From: Crotalaria pallida
Taxonomy: Eukaryota; Streptophyta; Magnoliopsida; Fabales; Fabaceae
Direction: 5' to 3'
NCBI GenBank assembly: GCA_037953625.1
Contig: CM075651.1
Span: 105,835,001-105,899,000 of the forward strand
Length of the DNA stretch: 64,000 bases
Shown: positions 49,609 through 61,200 of the stretch, in pieces
Position numbering within the stretch: position 1 is the stretch's first letter
Layout: every line of letters begins with the position of its first letter
Position numbers and translations under genes: made by a program
The notes under the pieces: generated by a model
Database searches by the model: none
Seen by the model: only the letters and a program-made list of their open reading frames with translations
What the model was told of the DNA's origin: nothing

Positions 49609-49904
49609 AAACAATGCTTGAGTCCCCAAGGGACGTAGAGGGTCTATCATGAGTCCTAGGAGGTTCTAACAGGTGTAGAATGGTTAAGAGAGTATTCTAA
49701 AGGCTTAGAATGGTCTACGAATGTGTATTAGGACTTATAATAACCATTAGAGTGATCCTAAACATTGCTAGAGTCCCCAAGGGACGTAGAGGGTCTAGAA
49801 TGAGTCCTTGGAGGTTCTAACAAGTGTAGAATGGTTAAGAGAGTGTTCTAAAGGCTTAGAATGGTCTAGGAATGTGTATTAGGACTTATAAGAACCATTA
49901 GAAT

Positions 49905-51413
49905 GATCTTAAACAATGCTTGAGTCCCCAAGGGACGTAGAGGGTGTAGCATGAGTCCTTGGAGGTTCTAACAAGTGTAGAATGGTTAAGAAAGTATTCT
50001 AAAGGCTTATAATGTTCTAGGAATGTGTATTTGGACTTATAATAACCATTAGAATGATCCTAAACAATGCATGGTACCCCAACGGACGTAGAGGGTGTAG
50101 CATGAGTCCTTGGAGGTTCTAACAGGTGTAGAATGGTTAAGAGAATATTCTAATGGCTTAGAATGGTCTAGGAATGTGTATTAGGACTTATAAGAACCAT
50201 TAGAATGATCCTAAACATTGCTTGAATCCCCAAGGGACGTAGAGGGTGTAGCATGAGTCCTTGGAGGTTCTAACAGGTGTAGAATGGTTAAGAGATTATT
50301 CTAAAGGCTTAGAATGGTCTAGGAATGTGTATTAGGTCGTATAAGAACCATTAGAATGATCCTAAACAATGCTTGAGTCCCCAAGGGACAAAGAGGGTGT
50401 AGCATGAGTCCTTGGAGGTTCTAACAAGTGTAGAATGGTTAAGAGAGTATTCTAAAGGCTTAGAATGGTCTAGGAATGTGTATTAGGACTTATAATAACC
50501 ATTAGAATGATCCTAAACATTGCATGGTACCCCAAGGGACGTAGAGGGTGTAGCATGAGTCCTTGGAGGTTCTAACAAGTGTAGAATGGTTAAGAGAGAA
50601 TTCTAAAGGCTTAGAATGGTCTAGGAATGTGTATTAGGACTTATAAGAACCATTAGAATGATCCTAAACAATGCTTGAGTCCCCAAGGGACGTAGAGGGT
50701 CTAGCATGAGTCCTTGGAGGTTCTAACAAGTGTAGAATGGTTAAGAGAGTATTCTAAAGGCTTAGAATGGTCTAGGAATGTGTATTAGGACTTATAATAA
50801 CCATTAGAATGACCCTAAACAACGTTTGAGTCCCCAAGGGACGTAGAGGGTCTAGCATGAGTCTTTGGAGGTTCTAACAGGTGTAGAATGGTTAAGAGAG
50901 TATTCTAAAGGCTTAGAATGGTCTAGGAATGTGTATTAGGACTTATAATAACATTTGAATGATCCTAAACATTGCGTGGTACCCCAAGGGACGTAGAGGG
51001 TGTAGCATGACACCTTGGAGGTTCTAACAAGTGTAGAATAGTTAAGAGAGTATTCTAAAGGCTTAGAATGGTCTAGGAATGTGTATTAGGACTTATAAGA
51101 ACCATTAGAATGATCCTAAACAATGCTTGAGTCCCCAAGGGACGTAGAGGGTCTATCATGAGTCCTAGGAGGTTCTAACAGGTGTAGAATGGTTAAGAGA
51201 GTATTCTAAAGGCTTAGAATGGTCTAGGAATGTGTATTAGGACTTATAATAACCATTAGAGTGATCCTAAACATTGCTTGAGTCCCCAAGGGACGTAGAG
51301 GGTCTAGAATGAGTCCTTGGAGGTTCTAACAAGTGTAGAATGGTTAAGAGAGTATTCTAAAGGCTTAGAATGGTCTAGGAATGTGTATTAGGACTTATAA
51401 GAACCATTAGAAT
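49905..51413. repeat. 10-mer higher-order repeat (1509 bp), unit 1
   Basis: Anchored on gatcttaaac, at 49905, 51414, 52924, 53528, 55038 and 56699. This unit is one base short because of aacatttgaatg near 50951 in place of aaccattagaatg. The family also carries aagaaagtattc, gaattctaaagg, gaccctaaacaacg, gacaccttgg, tctatcatgagtcctagg and ccattagagtg. These variants also occur at 7-14 kb but not in the adjacent octamer domain in this combination. Confidence 0.8.
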
Positions 51414-52923
51414 GATCTTAAACAATGCTTGAGTCCCCAAGGGACGTAGAGGGTATAGCATGAGTCCTTGGAGGTTCTAACAAGTGTAGAATGGTTAAGA
51501 AAGTATTCTACAGGCTTATAATGTTCTAGGAATGTGTATTTGGACTTATAATAACCATTAGAATGATCCTAAACAATGCATGGTACCCCAAGGGACGTAG
51601 AGGGTGTAGCATGAGTCCTTGGAGGTTCTAACAGGTGTAGAATGGTTAAGAGAATATTCTAATGGCTTAGAATGGTCTAGGAATGTGTATTAGGTCGTAT
51701 AAGAACCATTAGAATGATCCTAAACAATGCTTGAGTCCCCAAGGGACAAAGAGGGTGTAGCATGAGTCCTTGGAGGTTCTAACAAGTGTAGAATGGTTAA
51801 GAGAGTATTCTAATGGCTTAGAATGGTCTAGGAATGTGTATTAGGACTTATAATAACCATTAGAATGATCCTAAACATTGCATGGTACCCCAAGGGACGT
51901 AGAGGGTGTAGCATGAGTCCTTGGAGGTTCTAACAAGTGTAGAATGGTTAAGAGAGAATTCTAAAGGCTTAGAATGGTCTAGGAATGTGTATTAGGACTT
52001 ATAAGAACCATTAGAATGATCCTAAACAATGCTTGAGTCCCCAAGGGACGTAGAGGGTCTAGCATGAGTCCTTGGAGGTTCTAACAAGTGTAGAATGGTT
52101 AAGAGAGTATTCTAAAGGCTTAGAATGGTCTAGGAATGTGTATTAGGACTTATAATAACCATTAGAATGATCCTAAACATTGCATGGTACCCCAAGGGAC
52201 GTAGAGGGTGTAGTATGAGTCCTTGGAGGTTCTAACAAGTGTAGAATGGTTAAGAGAGAATTCTAAAGGCTTAGAATGGTCTAGGAATGTGTATTAGGAC
52301 TTATAAGAACCATTAGAATGACCCTAAACAACGTTTGAGTCCCCAAGGGACGTAGAGGGTCTAGCATGAGTCTTTGGAGGTTCTAACAGGTGTAGAATGG
52401 TTAAGAGAGTATTCTAAAGGCTTAGAATGGTCTAGGAATGTGTATTAGGACTTATAATAACCATTAGAATGATCCTAAACATTGCATGGTACCCCAAGGG
52501 ACGTAGAGGGTGTAGCATGACACCTTGGAGGTTCTAACAAGTGTAGAATGGTTAAGAGAGTATTCTAAAGGCTTAGAATGGTCTAGGAATGTGTATTAGG
52601 AGTTATAAGAACCATTAGAATGATCCTAAACAATGCTTGAGTCCCCAAGGGACGTAGAGGGTCTATCATGAGTCCTAGGAGGTTCTAACAGGTGTAGAAT
52701 GGTTAAGAGAGTATTCTAAAGGCTTAGAATGGTCTAGGAATGTGTATTAGGACTTATAATAACCATTAGAGTGATCCTAAACATTGCTTGAGTCCCCAAG
52801 GGACGTAGAGGGTCTAGAATGAGTCCTTGGAGGTTCTAACAAGTGTAGAATGGTTAAGAGAGTATTCTAAAGGCTTAGAATGGTCTAGGAATGTGTATTA
52901 GGACTTATAAGAACCATTAGAAT
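51414..52923. repeat. 10-mer higher-order repeat (1510 bp), unit 2
   Basis: Ten 151-bp monomers with gggtatagcatg and gtattctacagg, which become fixed from this unit on. It has gtgtagtatgag near 52213 in front of a gaattctaaagg monomer. Confidence 0.8.
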
Positions 52924-53527
52924 GATCTTAAACAATGCTTGAGTCCCCAAGGGACGTAGAGGGTATAGCATGAGTCCTTGGAGGTTCTAACAAGTGTAGA
53001 ATGGTTAAGAAAGTATTCTACAGGCTTATAATGTTCTAGGAATGTGTATTTGGACTTATAATAACCATTAGAATGATCCTAAACAATGCATGGTACCCCA
53101 AGGGACGTAGAGGGTGTAGTATGAGTCCTTGGAGGTTCTAACAAGTGTAGAATGGTTAAGAGAGAATTCTAAAGGCTTAGAATGGTCTAGGAATGTGTAT
53201 TAGGACTTATAAGAACCATTAGAATGATCCTAAACAATTCTTGAGTCCCCAAGGGACGTAGAGGGTCTATCATGAGTCCTAGGAGGTTCTAACAGGTGTA
53301 GAATGGTTAAGAGAGTATTCTAAAGGCTTAGAATGGTCTAGGAATGTGTATTAGGACTTATAATAACCATTAGAGTGATCCTAAACATTGCTTGAGTCCC
53401 CAAGGGACGTAGAGGGTCTAGAATGAGTCCTTGGAGGTTCTAACAAGTGTAGAATGGTTAAGAGAGTATTCTAAAGGCTTAGAATGGTCTAGGAATGTGT
53501 ATTAGGACTTATAAGAACCATTAGAAT
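52924..53527. repeat. Shortened 4-mer unit (604 bp)
   Basis: Only four monomers separate two gatcttaaac anchors. Compared with the 10-mer, six monomers are missing: after catggtacc and gtgtagtatgag it goes through gaattctaaagg directly to tctatcatgagtcctagg. It carries one private variant, acaattcttgag near 53236. Confidence 0.8.
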
Positions 53528-55037
53528 GATCTTAAACAATGCTTGAGTCCCCAAGGGACGTAGAGGGTATAGCATGAGTCCTTGGAGGTTCTAACAAGTG
53601 TAGAATGGTTAAGAAAGTATTCTACAGGCTTATAATGTTCTAGGAATGTGTATTTGGACTTATAATAACCATTAGAATGATCCTAAACAATGCATGGTAC
53701 CCCAAGGGACGTAGAGGGTGTAGCATGAGTCCTTGGAGGTTCTAACAGGTGTAGAATGGTTAAGAGAATATTCTAATGGCTTAGAATGGTCTAGGAATGT
53801 GTATTAGGTCGTATAAGAACCATTAGAATGATCCTAAACAATGCTTGAGTCCCCAAGGGACAAAGAGGGTGTAGCATGAGTCCTTGGAGGTTCTAACATG
53901 TGTAGAATGGTTAAGAGAGTATTCTAAAGGCTTAGAATGGTCTAGGAATGTGTATTAGGACTTATAATAACCATTAGAATGATCCTAAACATTGCATGGT
54001 ACCCCAAGGGACGTAGAGGGTGTAGCATGAGTCCTTGGAGGTTCTAACAAGTGTAGAATGGTTAAGAGAGAATTCTAAAGGCTTAGAATGGTCTAGGAAT
54101 GTGTATTAGGACTTATAAGAACCATTAGAATGATCCTAAACAATGCTTGAGTCCCCAAGGGACGTAGAGGGTCTAGCATGAGTCCTTGGAGGTTCTAACA
54201 AGTGTAGAATGGTTAAGAGAGTATTCTAAAGGCTTAGAATGGTCTAGGAATGTGTATTAGGACTTATAATAACCATTAGAATGATCCTAAACATTGCATG
54301 GTACCCCAAGGGACGTAGAGGGTGTAGTATGAGTCCTTGGAGGTTCTAACAAGTGTAGAATGGTGAAGAGAGAATTCTAAAGGCTTAGAATGGTCTAGGA
54401 ATGTGTATTAGGACTTATAAGAACCATTAGAATGACCCTAAACAACGTTTGAGTCCCCAAGGGACGTAGAGGGTCTAGCATGAGTCTTTGGAGGTTCTAA
54501 CAGGTGTAGAATGGTTAAGAGAGTATTCTAAAGGCTTAGAATGGTCTAGGAATGTGTATTAGGACTTATAATAACCATTAGAATGATCCTAAACATTGCA
54601 TGGTACCCCAAGGGACGTAGAGGGTGTAGCATGACACCTTGGAGGTTCTAACAAGTGTAGAATGGTTAAGAGAGTATTCTAAAGGCTTAGAATGGTCTAG
54701 GAATGTGTATTAGGACTTATAAGAACCATTAGAATGATCCTAAACAATGCTTGAGTCCCCAAGGGACGTAGAGGGTCTATCATGAGTCCTAGGAGGTTCT
54801 AACAGGTGTAGAATGGTTAAGAGAGTATTCTAAAGGCTTAGAATGGTCTAGGAATGTGTATTAGGACTTATAATAACCATTAGAGTGATCCTAAACATTG
54901 CTTGAGTCCCCAAGGGACGTAGAGGGTCTAGAATGAGTCCTTGGAGGTTCTAACAAGTGTAGAATGGTTAAGAGAGTATTCTAAAGGCTTAGAATGGTCT
55001 AGGAATGTGTATTAGGACTTATAAGAACCATTAGAAT
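53528..55037. repeat. 10-mer higher-order repeat (1510 bp), unit 3
   Basis: Same order as unit 2, with private changes such as aacatgtgtag near 53896 and gaatggtgaagag near 54359. Confidence 0.8.
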
Positions 55038-56698
55038 GATCTTAAACAATGCTTGAGTCCCCAAGGGACGTAGAGGGTATAGCATGAGTCCTTGGAGGTT
55101 CTAACAAGTGTAGAATGGTTAAGAAAGTATTCTACAGGCTTATAATGTTCTAGGAATGTGTATTAGGACTTAAAAGAACCATTAGAATGATCCTAGACAA
55201 TGCTTGAGTCTCCAAGGGACGTAGAGGGTCTAGCATGAGTCCTTTGAGGTTCTAACAGGTGTAGAATGGTTAAGAGAGTATTCTAATGGATTAGAATGGT
55301 CTAGGAATGTGTATTAGGACTTATAAGAACTATTAGAATGATCCTAAGCAATGCTTGAGTCCCCAAGGGACATAGAGGGTGTAGCATGAGTCCTTGGAGG
55401 TTCTAACAAGTGTAGAATGGTTAAGAGAGTATTCTAAAGGCTTAGAATGGTCTAGGAATGTGTATTAGGACTTATAATAACCATTAGAATGATCCTAAAC
55501 ATTGCATGGTACCCCAAGGGACGTAGAGGGTGTAGCATGAGTCCTTGGAGGTTCTAACAAGTGCAGAATGGTTAAGAGAGTATTCTAAAGGCTTAGAATG
55601 GTCTAGGAATGTGTATCAGGACATACAAGAACCATTAGAATGATCCTAAACAATGCTTGAGTCCCCAAGGGACGTAGAGGGTCTAGCATGAGTCCTTGGA
55701 GGTTCTAACAAGTGTAGAATGGTTAAGAGAGTATTCTAAAGGCTTAGAATGGTCTAGGAATGTGTATTAGGACTTATAAGAACTATTAGAATGATCCTAA
55801 ATATTGCTTGAATCCCCAAGGGACGTAGAAGGTGTAGCATGAGTCCTTGGAGGTTCTAACAAGTGTAGAATGGTTAAGAGAGTATTCTAAAGGCTTAGAA
55901 TGGTCTAGGAATGTGTATTAGGACTTATAAGAACCATTAGAATGATCCTAAACAATGTTTGAGTCCCCAAGGGATGTAGAGGGTCTAGCATGAGTGCTTG
56001 GAGGTTCTAACAAGTGTAGAATGGTTAAGAGAGTATTCTAAAGGCTTAGAATGGTCTAGGAATGTGTATTAGGACTTATAAGAACTATTAGAATGATCCT
56101 AAACATTGCTTGAATCCCCAAGGGACGTAGAGGGTCTAGCATGAGTCCTTGGAGGTTCTAACAAGTGTAGAATGGTTAAGAGAGTATTTTGAAGGCTTAG
56201 AATGGTCTAGGAATGTGTATTAGGACTTATAATAACCATTAGAATGATCCTAAACATTGCATGGTACCCCAAGGGACGTAGAGGGTGTAGTATGAGTCCT
56301 TGGAGGTTCTAACAAGTGTAGAATGGTTAAGAGAGAATTCTAAAGGCTTAGAATGGTCTAGGAATGTGTATTAGGACTTATAAGAACCATTAGAATGATC
56401 CTAAACAATGCTTGAGTCCCCAAGGGACGTAGAGGGTCTATCATGAGTCCTAGGAGGTTCTAACAGGTGTAGAATGGTTAAGAGAGTATTCTAAAGGCTT
56501 AGAATGGTCTAGGAATGTGTATTAGGACTTATAATAACCATTAGAGTGATCCTAAACATTGCTTGAGTCCCCAAGGGACGTAGAGGGTCTAGAATGAGTC
56601 CTTGGAGGTTCTAACAAGTGTAGAATGGTTAAGAGAGTATTCTAAAGGCTTAGAATGGTCTAGGAATGTGTATTAGGACTTATAAGAACCATTAGAAT
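55038..56698. repeat. 11-mer unit (1661 bp) with altered middle
   Basis: After gtattctacagg and cttataatgttc it switches to attaggacttaaaagaacc and tcctagacaatg, a type from the octamer and transitional families, at about 55160. The switch is repeated 1661 bp later (about 56820), as is agtgcagaatgg (55561 and 57222). So the chimeric join arose once and was then duplicated. Confidence 0.8.
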
Positions 56699-57880
56699 GA
56701 TCTTAAACAATGCTTGAGTCCCCAAGGGACGTAGAGGGTATAGCATGAGTCCTTGGAGGTTCTAACAAGTGTAGAATGGTTAAGAAAGTATTCTACAGGC
56801 TTATAATGTTCTAGGAATGTGTATTAGGACTTAAAAGAACCATTAGAATGATCCTAGACAATGCTTGAGTCTCCAAGGGACGTAGAGGGTCTAGCATGAG
56901 TCCTTTGAGGTTCTAACAGGTGTAGAATGGTTAAGAGAGTATTCTAATGGATTAGAATGGTCTAGGAATGTGTATTAGGACTTATAAGAACTATTAGAAT
57001 GATCCTAAGCAATGCTTGAGTCCCCAAGGGACATAGAGGGTGTAGCATGAGTCCTTGGAGGTTCTAACAAGTGTAGAATGGTTAAGAGAGTATTCTAAAG
57101 GCTTAGAATGGTCTAGGAATGTGTATTAGGACTTATAATAACCATTAGAATGATCCTAAACATTGCATGGTACCCCAAGGGACGTAGAGGGTGTAGCATG
57201 AGTCCTTGGAGGTTCTAACAAGTGCAGAATGGTTAAGAGAGTATTCTAAAGGCTTAGAATGGTCTAGGAATGTGTATTAGGACATACAAGAACCATTAGA
57301 ATGATCCTAAACAATGCTTGAGTCCCCAAGGGACGTAGAGGGTCTAGCATGAGTCCTTGGAGGTTCAAACAAGTGTAGAATGGTTAAGAGAGTATTCTAA
57401 AGGCTTAGAATGGTCTAGGAATGTGTATTAGGACTTATAAGAACTATTAGAATGATCCTAAATATTGCTTGAATCCCCAAGGGACGTAGAAGGTGTAGCA
57501 TGAGTCCTTGGAGGTTCTAACAAGTGTAGAATGGTTAAGAGAGTATTCTAAAGGCTTAGAATGGTCTAGGAATGTGTATTAGGACTTATAAGAACCATTA
57601 GAATGATCCTAAACAATGTTTGAGTCCCCAAGGGACGTAGAGGGTCTAGCATGAGTGCTTGGAGGTTCTAACAAGTGTAGAATGGTTAAGAGAGTATTCT
57701 AAAGGCTTAGAATGGTCTAGGAATGTGTATTAGGACTTATAAGAACTATTAGAATGATCCTAAACATTGCTTGAATCCCCAAGGGACGTAGAGGGTCTAG
57801 CATGAGTCCTTGGAGGTTCTAACAAGTGTAGAATGGTTAAGAGAGTATTCTAAAGGCTTAGAATGGTCTAGGAATGTGTA
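56699..57880. repeat. Partial second copy of the 11-mer unit
   Basis: It follows 55038-56219 at a 1661-bp offset. Near 57.88 kb, cttataagaacc is joined to attgcatggtacc, whereas the ggtacc block otherwise almost always follows cttataataacc. This chimeric monomer ends the match. Confidence 0.7.
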
Positions 57881-58416
57881 TTAGGACTTATAAGAACCAT
57901 TAGAATGATCCTAAACATTGCATGGTACCCCAAGGGACGTAGAGGGTGTAGCATGAGTCCTTGGAGGTTCTAACAAGTGTAGAATGGTTAAGAGAGTATT
58001 CTAAAGGCTTAGAATGGTCTAGGAATGTGTATTAGGACTTATAAGAACCATTAGAATGATCCTAAACAATGTTTGAGTCCCCAAGGGACGTAGAGGGTCT
58101 AGCATGAGTAATTGGAGGTTCTAACAGGTGTAGAATGGTTAAGAGAGTATTCTAAAGGCTTAGAATGGTCTAGCAATGTGTATTAGGACATATAAGAACC
58201 ATTAGAATGATCCTAAACAATGCTTGAGTCCCCAAGGGACGTAGAGGGTCTAGCATGAGTCCTTGGAAGTTCTAACAGGTGTAGAATGGTTAAGAGAGTA
58301 TTCTAATGGCTTAGAATGGTCTAGGAATGTGTATTAGGACTTATAAGAACTATTAGAATGATCTCAAACATTGCTTGAATCCCCAAGGGACGTAGAGGGT
58401 GTAGCATGAGTCCTTA

Positions 58417-58553
58417 GAAGTTCTAACAAGTGTAGAATGGTTAAGAGATTATTCTGTCTAGGAATGTGTATTAGGTCTTATAAGAACCATTAGAATGATC
58501 CTAAACAATGCTTGAGTCCCCAAGGGACATAGAGGGTCTAGAATGAGTCCTTG
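58417..58553. repeat. 137-bp monomer (14-bp deletion), copy 1
   Basis: It reads gattattctgtctagg where the full form has gattattctaaaggc, ttagaatg and gtctagg. Fourteen bases are missing, and the next monomer starts 137 bp later. Confidence 0.9.
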
Positions 58554-60214
58554 GAGGTTCTAACAAGTGTAGAATGGTTAAGAGAGTATTCTAAAGGCTT
58601 AAAATGGTCTAGGAATGTGTATTAGGACTTAAAAGAACCATTAGAATGATCCTAGACAATGCTTGAGTCTCCAAGGGACGTAGAGGGTCTAGCATGAGTC
58701 CTTTGAGGTTCTAACAGGTGTAGAATGGTTAAGAGAGTATTCTAATGGCTTAGAATGGTCTAGGAATGTGTATTAAGACTTATATGAACTATTAGAACAA
58801 TCCTAAGCAATGCTTGAGTCCCCAAGGGACATAGAGGGTGTAGCATGAGTCCTTGGAGGTTCTAACAAGTGTAGAATGGTTAAGAGAGTATTCTAAAGGC
58901 TTAGAATGGTCTAGGAATGTGTATTAGGACTTATAATAACCATTAGAATGATCCTAAACATTGCATGGTACCCCAAGGGACGTAGAGGGTGTAGCATGAG
59001 TCCTTGGAGGTTCTAACAAGTGTAGAATGGTTAAGAGACAATTCTAAAGGCTTAGAATGGTCTAGGAATGTGTATTAGGACTTATAAGAACCATTAGAAT
59101 GATCCTAAACAATGCTTGAGTCCCCAAGGGACGTAGAGGGTCTAGCATGAGTCCTTGGAGGTTCTAACAAGTGTAGAATGGTTAAGAGAGTATTTTAAAG
59201 GCTTAGAATGGTCTAGGAATGTCTATTAGGACTTATAATAACCATTAGAATGATCCTAAACATTGCATGGTACCCCAAGGGACGTAGAGGGTGTACTATG
59301 AGTCCTTGGAGGTTCTAACAAGTGTAGAATGGTTAAGAGAGAATTCTAAAGGCTTAGAATGGTCTAGGAATGTGTATTAGGACTTATAAGAACCATTAGA
59401 ATGACCCTAAACAACGTTTGAGTCCCCAAGGGACGTAGAGGGTCTAGCATGAGTCTTTGGAGGTTGTAACAGGTGTAGAATGGTTAAGAGAGTATTCTAA
59501 AGGCTTAGAATGGTCTAGGAATGTGTATTAGGACTTATAATAACCATTAGAATGATCCTAAACATTGCATGGTACCCCAAGGGACGTAGAGGGTATAGCA
59601 TGAGTCCTTGGAGGTTCTAACAAGTGTAGAATGGTTAAGAGAGTATTCTAAAGGCTTAGAATGGTCTAGGAATTTGTATTAGGACATACAAGAACCATTA
59701 GAATGATCCTAAACAATGCTTGAGTCCCCAAGGGACGTAGAGGGTCTAGCATGAGTCCTTGGAGGTTCTAACAAGTGTAGAATGGTTAAGAGAGTATTCT
59801 AAAGGCTTAGAATGGTCTAGGAATGTGTATTAGGACTTATAAGAACTATTAGAATGATCCTAAACATTGCTTGAATCCCCAAGGGACGTAGAAGGTGTAG
59901 CATGAGTCCTTGGAGGTTCTAACAAGTGTAGAATGGTTAAGAGAGTATTCTAAAGGCTTAGAATGGTCTAGGAATGTGTATTAGGACTTATAAGAACCAT
60001 TAGAATGATCCTAAACAATGTTTGAATCCCCAAGGGACGTAGAGGGTCTAGCATGAGTCCTTGGAAGTTCTAACAGGTGTAGAATGGTTAAGAGAGTATC
60101 CTAATGGCTTAGAATGGTCTAGGAATGTGTATTAGGACTTATAAGAACTATTAGAATGATCTCAAACATTGCTTGAATCCCCAAGGGACGTAGAGGGTGT
60201 AGCATGAGTCCTTA

Positions 60215-60351
60215 GAAGTTCTAACAAGTGTAGAATGGTTAAGAGATTATTCTGTCTAGGAATGTGTATTAGGTCTTATAAGAACCATTAGAATGATCCT
60301 AAACAATGCTTGAGTCCCCAAGGGACATAGAGGGTGTAGCATGAGTCCTTC
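60215..60351. repeat. 137-bp monomer (14-bp deletion), copy 2
   Basis: Identical deletion to that at 58417, so the two share descent. What follows differs (gacatagagggtgtag here, gacatagagggtctag there), so the copies were joined to different neighbours after the event. Confidence 0.9.
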
Positions 60352-61200
60352 GAAGTTCTAACAAGTGTAGAATGGTTAAGAGATTATTCTAAAGGCTTAG
60401 AATGGTCTAGGAATGTGTATTAGGTCTTATAAGAACCATTAGAATGATCCTAAACAATGCTTGAGTCCCCAAGGGACATTGAGGGTCTAGAATGAGTCCT
60501 TGGAGGTTATAACATGTGTAGAATGGTTAAGAGAGTATTCTAAAGGCTTAAAATGGTCTAGGAATGTGTATTAGGACTTAAAAGAACCATTAGAATGATC
60601 CTAGACAATGCTTGAGTCTCCAAGGGACGTAGAGGGTCTAGCATGAGTCCTTTGAGGTTCTAACAGGTGTAGAATGGTTAAGAGAGTATTCTAATGGCTT
60701 AGAATGGTCTAGGAATGTGTATTAGGACTTATAAGAACTATTAGAATGATCTCAAACATTGCTTGAATCCCCAAGGGACGTAGAGGGTGTAGCATGAGTC
60801 CTTAGAAGTTCTAACAAGTGTAGAATGGTTAAGAGATTATTCTAAAGGCTTAGAATGGTCTAGGAATGTGTATTAGGTCTTATAAGAACCATTAGAATGA
60901 TCCTAAACAATGCTTGAGTCCCCAAGGGACATTCGGGGTCTAGAATGAGTCCTTGGAGGTTATAACAAGTGTAGAATGGTTAAGAGAGTATTCTAAAGGC
61001 TTAAAATGGTCTAGGAATGTGTACTAGGACTTAAATGAACCATTAGAATGATCCTAGACAATGCTTGAGTCTCCAAGGGACGTAGAGGGTCTAGCATGAG
61101 TCCTTTGAGGTTCTAACAGGTGTAGAATGGTTAAGAGAGTATTCTAATGGCTTAGAATGGTCTAGGAATGTGTATTAGGACATATAAGAACCATTAGAAT

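Larger units (their letters stand above)
35281..49610. repeat. Octamer-based domain with variable higher-order spacing
   Basis: The one-base-short variant ggaatgttattagg marks one monomer per unit at 36311, 38722, 40680, 41885, 44296, 45048, 47308 and 48513. Spacings are 2411, 1958, 1205, 2411, 752, 2260 and 1205 bp. These equal 16, 13, 8, 16, 5, 15 and 8 monomers minus 3 to 5 bases, where the missing bases are inherited one-base deletions. The octamer is the simplest unit; the 16-, 13- and 15-mers are near doublings with losses or insertions, and the 5-mer is a shortened unit. This is the largest single family in the window. Confidence 0.85.
57881..61200. repeat. Mixed region with a 12-mer repeat (1798 bp)
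   Basis: The 137-bp monomer occurs twice, 1798 bp apart, equal to 12 x 151 minus 14. Between them lie monomers shared with the 7-14 kb region: gagtaattggagg, cttaaaatgg, gtgtactatgag, gaattctaaagg, and gaccctaaacaacg. Otherwise the order is scrambled, without a clear second copy. Confidence 0.65.
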
